Source: Planctomycetota bacterium
GTDB taxonomy: Bacteria > Planctomycetota > Phycisphaerae > Sedimentisphaerales > Anaerobacaceae
NCBI GenBank assembly: GCA_022567055.1
Contig: JADFHU010000261.1
Location: 1-7,491, forward strand
DNA length: 7,491 nt
Reading direction: 5' to 3'
The notes under the pieces are model-generated. The model saw only the letters and a list, made by a program, of their open reading frames with translations, was not told where the DNA came from and ran no database searches. The position numbers and the translations under genes are program-made. Below are positions 6,397 through 7,491 of this stretch, piece by piece. Position 1 is the stretch's first letter. Every line of letters begins with the position of its first letter.

Positions 6397-6417
6397 ATGT
6401 CTGAAATAATATATTAA
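6397..6417 (+). other. Six-codon mini-frame behind a strong Shine-Dalgarno
   Basis: AAGGAAGGA (6382-6390) sits 6 nt before an ATG at 6397 that opens a frame of only six codons (MSEIIY) before TAA. It is the best ribosome binding site between the permease and the last gene. It could be a leader peptide, or the start of a gene whose body has been replaced by the AT-rich DNA that begins here. Evidence is only the spacing of site and ATG. Confidence 0.2.
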
Positions 6418-6469
6418 AACCTTCTTTATATTCATTCTTTTCTCTCATTCGTGTTTGTTAAGTGTTCAA

Positions 6470-6496
6470 ATGGATATAAAGTTTAATGAATTATGA
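6470..6496 (+). other. Eight-codon mini-frame overlapping the next start
   Basis: ATG at 6470 opens an eight-residue frame (MDIKFNEL) whose TGA (6494-6496) overlaps the ATG of the following gene as ATGA. With no Shine-Dalgarno before 6493, ribosomes finishing this mini-frame could restart there. No clear Shine-Dalgarno precedes 6470 either, so this may be chance in AT-rich DNA. Confidence 0.2.
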
Positions 6497-7305
6497 TAAT
6501 AACAAAAGAAATTGAAATAGGAATGGCAACATTAAACAAGGAATTAGAGCTAACTAAAAAAGAAATCGAAAACTTAGAAAATAAAATCAAAGAACAGATT
6601 CAATTAACTCGCGCTCTGGCCAATTTTTGCGTAGAAGGTGCTGCCCCTATCGATGCAACGGAGTTGGAAAACCAGCGGCGGCAGATCAGCAAATCTATCA
6701 AAGCTATGGACCGTCAGTTTACGAAGCTGATCGAAAAGTGGCGCGAATCAATCCAGGACTTAAAGGCGAAAGCTGACTTTGATAGTGATCTGCATGGCGA
6801 TCTCATTAGCAAGTTTATCGAAGTCGCCGTCCCCAGTGAAATGCAATCGGTGTGGCGACCGAAAGACTTCACCGGTTCTCTACTGATCTTTTTTGTGGAT
6901 GGCGAGATTGAATCGAGTTCTTTAATCGAGAAAAAAAAGCGGCCACTTGTAACTGAAGAGTCAAATGAATCATCAAGCTCAAACGCTTCTTACATAGAGA
7001 GAGAGAAGAATGTCGATGTGAGGATCGAGCCCAAGGAGTCTTTCTCCATCCTTAAATCCCCGATCGATGCAAAAATAAATATCTATTTTAATTTGCCGGA
7101 ACCGGCCAATGTCGTCGTAAAAATATTTAATGAAGCAGAAGAATTGGTAAAAAAGATTGAAAGGGATTATGACGAGCCTGGCGAATACGCAGTTCTGTGG
7201 GACGGCCACAGCGACGACGGCGTGGCACTCCCAAAAGGTACCTACTACTGTCAATTACAAATCGGCAGCTCTCTTTCAGAATTAAAAACCATCGACCTCT
7301 CCTGA
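6493..7305 (+). CDS. Uncharacterised coiled-coil protein with C-terminal FlgD-like Ig domain
   Basis: Not recognised as a whole; 270 aa. Residues 1-45 and about 55-95 are rich in Lys, Glu, Leu and Ile and look like coiled coil. About 96-140 may be a small folded part (LIFFVDGEIE). About 150-175 is a Ser/Glu/Asn linker. About 188-262 fits the FlgD_Ig (FlgD C-terminal Ig-like) fold: LPEPANVVVKIFN, PGEYAVLWDGHSDDG, LPKGTYYCQLQ. That fold is common in FlgD hook-capping proteins and at the C-terminus of secreted proteins, but no signal peptide or membrane span is visible, so export is unproven. The ATG at 6493 is the first after an in-frame TGA (6487-6489); the alternative at 6523 (M11) has an AGGA only one base away. 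The first 40 codons are about 27% G+C by hand count, far below the rest of the gene and the operon. It is separated from the operon by 542 bp and probably transcribed on its own. Confidence 0.7.
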   Translation: MIITKEIEIGMATLNKELELTKKEIENLENKIKEQIQLTRALANFCVEGAAPIDATELENQRRQISKSIKAMDRQFTKLIEKWRESIQDLKAKADFDSDLHGDLISKFIEVAVPSEMQSVWRPKDFTGSLLIFFVDGEIESSSLIEKKKRPLVTEESNESSSSNASYIEREKNVDVRIEPKESFSILKSPIDAKINIYFNLPEPANVVVKIFNEAEELVKKIERDYDEPGEYAVLWDGHSDDGVALPKGTYYCQLQIGSSLSELKTIDLS

Positions 7306-7491
7306 TCTGATTTCAAAAATTCTTTTGACATTTCCCCTATTTTTTCTAGTTTTATTTTAAAGAAACAAGATTTACAGGATTTAGTGCGCTAGTAATGTAA
7401 ATCAAAAAATGGTTCTAATCCTAACACGGACAAGAAGGAACCAAACAGGGAATCGGAATCTTGACAAAGTTTAGGCGCTTAGCGACGTACA
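7306..7491. other. Downstream region without a gene
   Basis: No coding frame is convincing. A T-rich stretch (about 7321-7358) with a TTGACA at 7325-7330 lacks a good -10. An 8-bp inverted repeat, GATTTACA (7369-7376) and TGTAAATC (7396-7403), encloses 19 nt. Its ACAGGATTTA neighbourhood recalls CAGGATTTA-type intergenic repeats seen in many genomes; this is from memory and was not searched. A second TTGACA at 7461-7466 points out of the window, and its -10 region shows no match. Confidence 0.4.

Noticed and set aside
7369..7403. 8-bp inverted repeat considered as a terminator for the last gene
   Set aside because: The stem is AT-rich, the loop is 19 nt and no U-tract follows on the plus strand, so it does not fit an intrinsic terminator.

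Overview
The window looks like chromosomal DNA from a Planctomycetota-type bacterium or a close PVC relative. This is inferred from the style of the adaptor proteins: long HlyD-like proteins with an IKCRVRG lipoyl strand, a YLEGRY / LMTLEKDL coiled-coil arm and a PAGWWTGN...YDT barrel loop. It also rests on the kind of CGAAT-rich intergenic repeat present. No database search was possible, so the taxonomy is an inference.

Positions 142-5950 hold one tightly packed plus-strand operon. Three full-length paralogous periplasmic adaptor (membrane-fusion) proteins lie head to tail at 142-1611, 1601-3058 and 3048-4637. A MacB/FtsX-type ABC permease follows at 4634-5950. The overlaps are 11, 11 and 4 bp, which suggests one transcript and translational coupling. 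By analogy with MacAB or YknXYZ, the adaptors should form a periplasmic channel or funnel on the permease and couple ATP hydrolysis in the cytoplasm to export or extraction of a substrate across the envelope. The matching ATPase is not in the window; it may lie upstream of base 1 or elsewhere. The substrate cannot be told.

The most unusual point is the stoichiometry: three different adaptors for one permease. The junctions show how this arose, because the same 15-bp sequence GATCATGTCGACTRA, carrying the end of one gene and the start of the next, occurs at both adaptor-adaptor borders. A diverged version with the same 11-bp overlap geometry lies at the start of the first adaptor. The second adaptor carries what looks like a compensated double frameshift, and the third has a long basic C-terminal tail.

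Positions 5951-6492 contain no confident gene. They hold a heptamer-built inverted repeat (5987-6091), then a stretch of short overlapping open frames that may be gene debris (6162-6417), then an abrupt AT-rich zone. Positions 6493-7305 encode an unfamiliar 270-residue protein with an N-terminal coiled coil, coded in very AT-rich DNA, and a C-terminal FlgD-like Ig domain. The remaining 186 bases show no gene.
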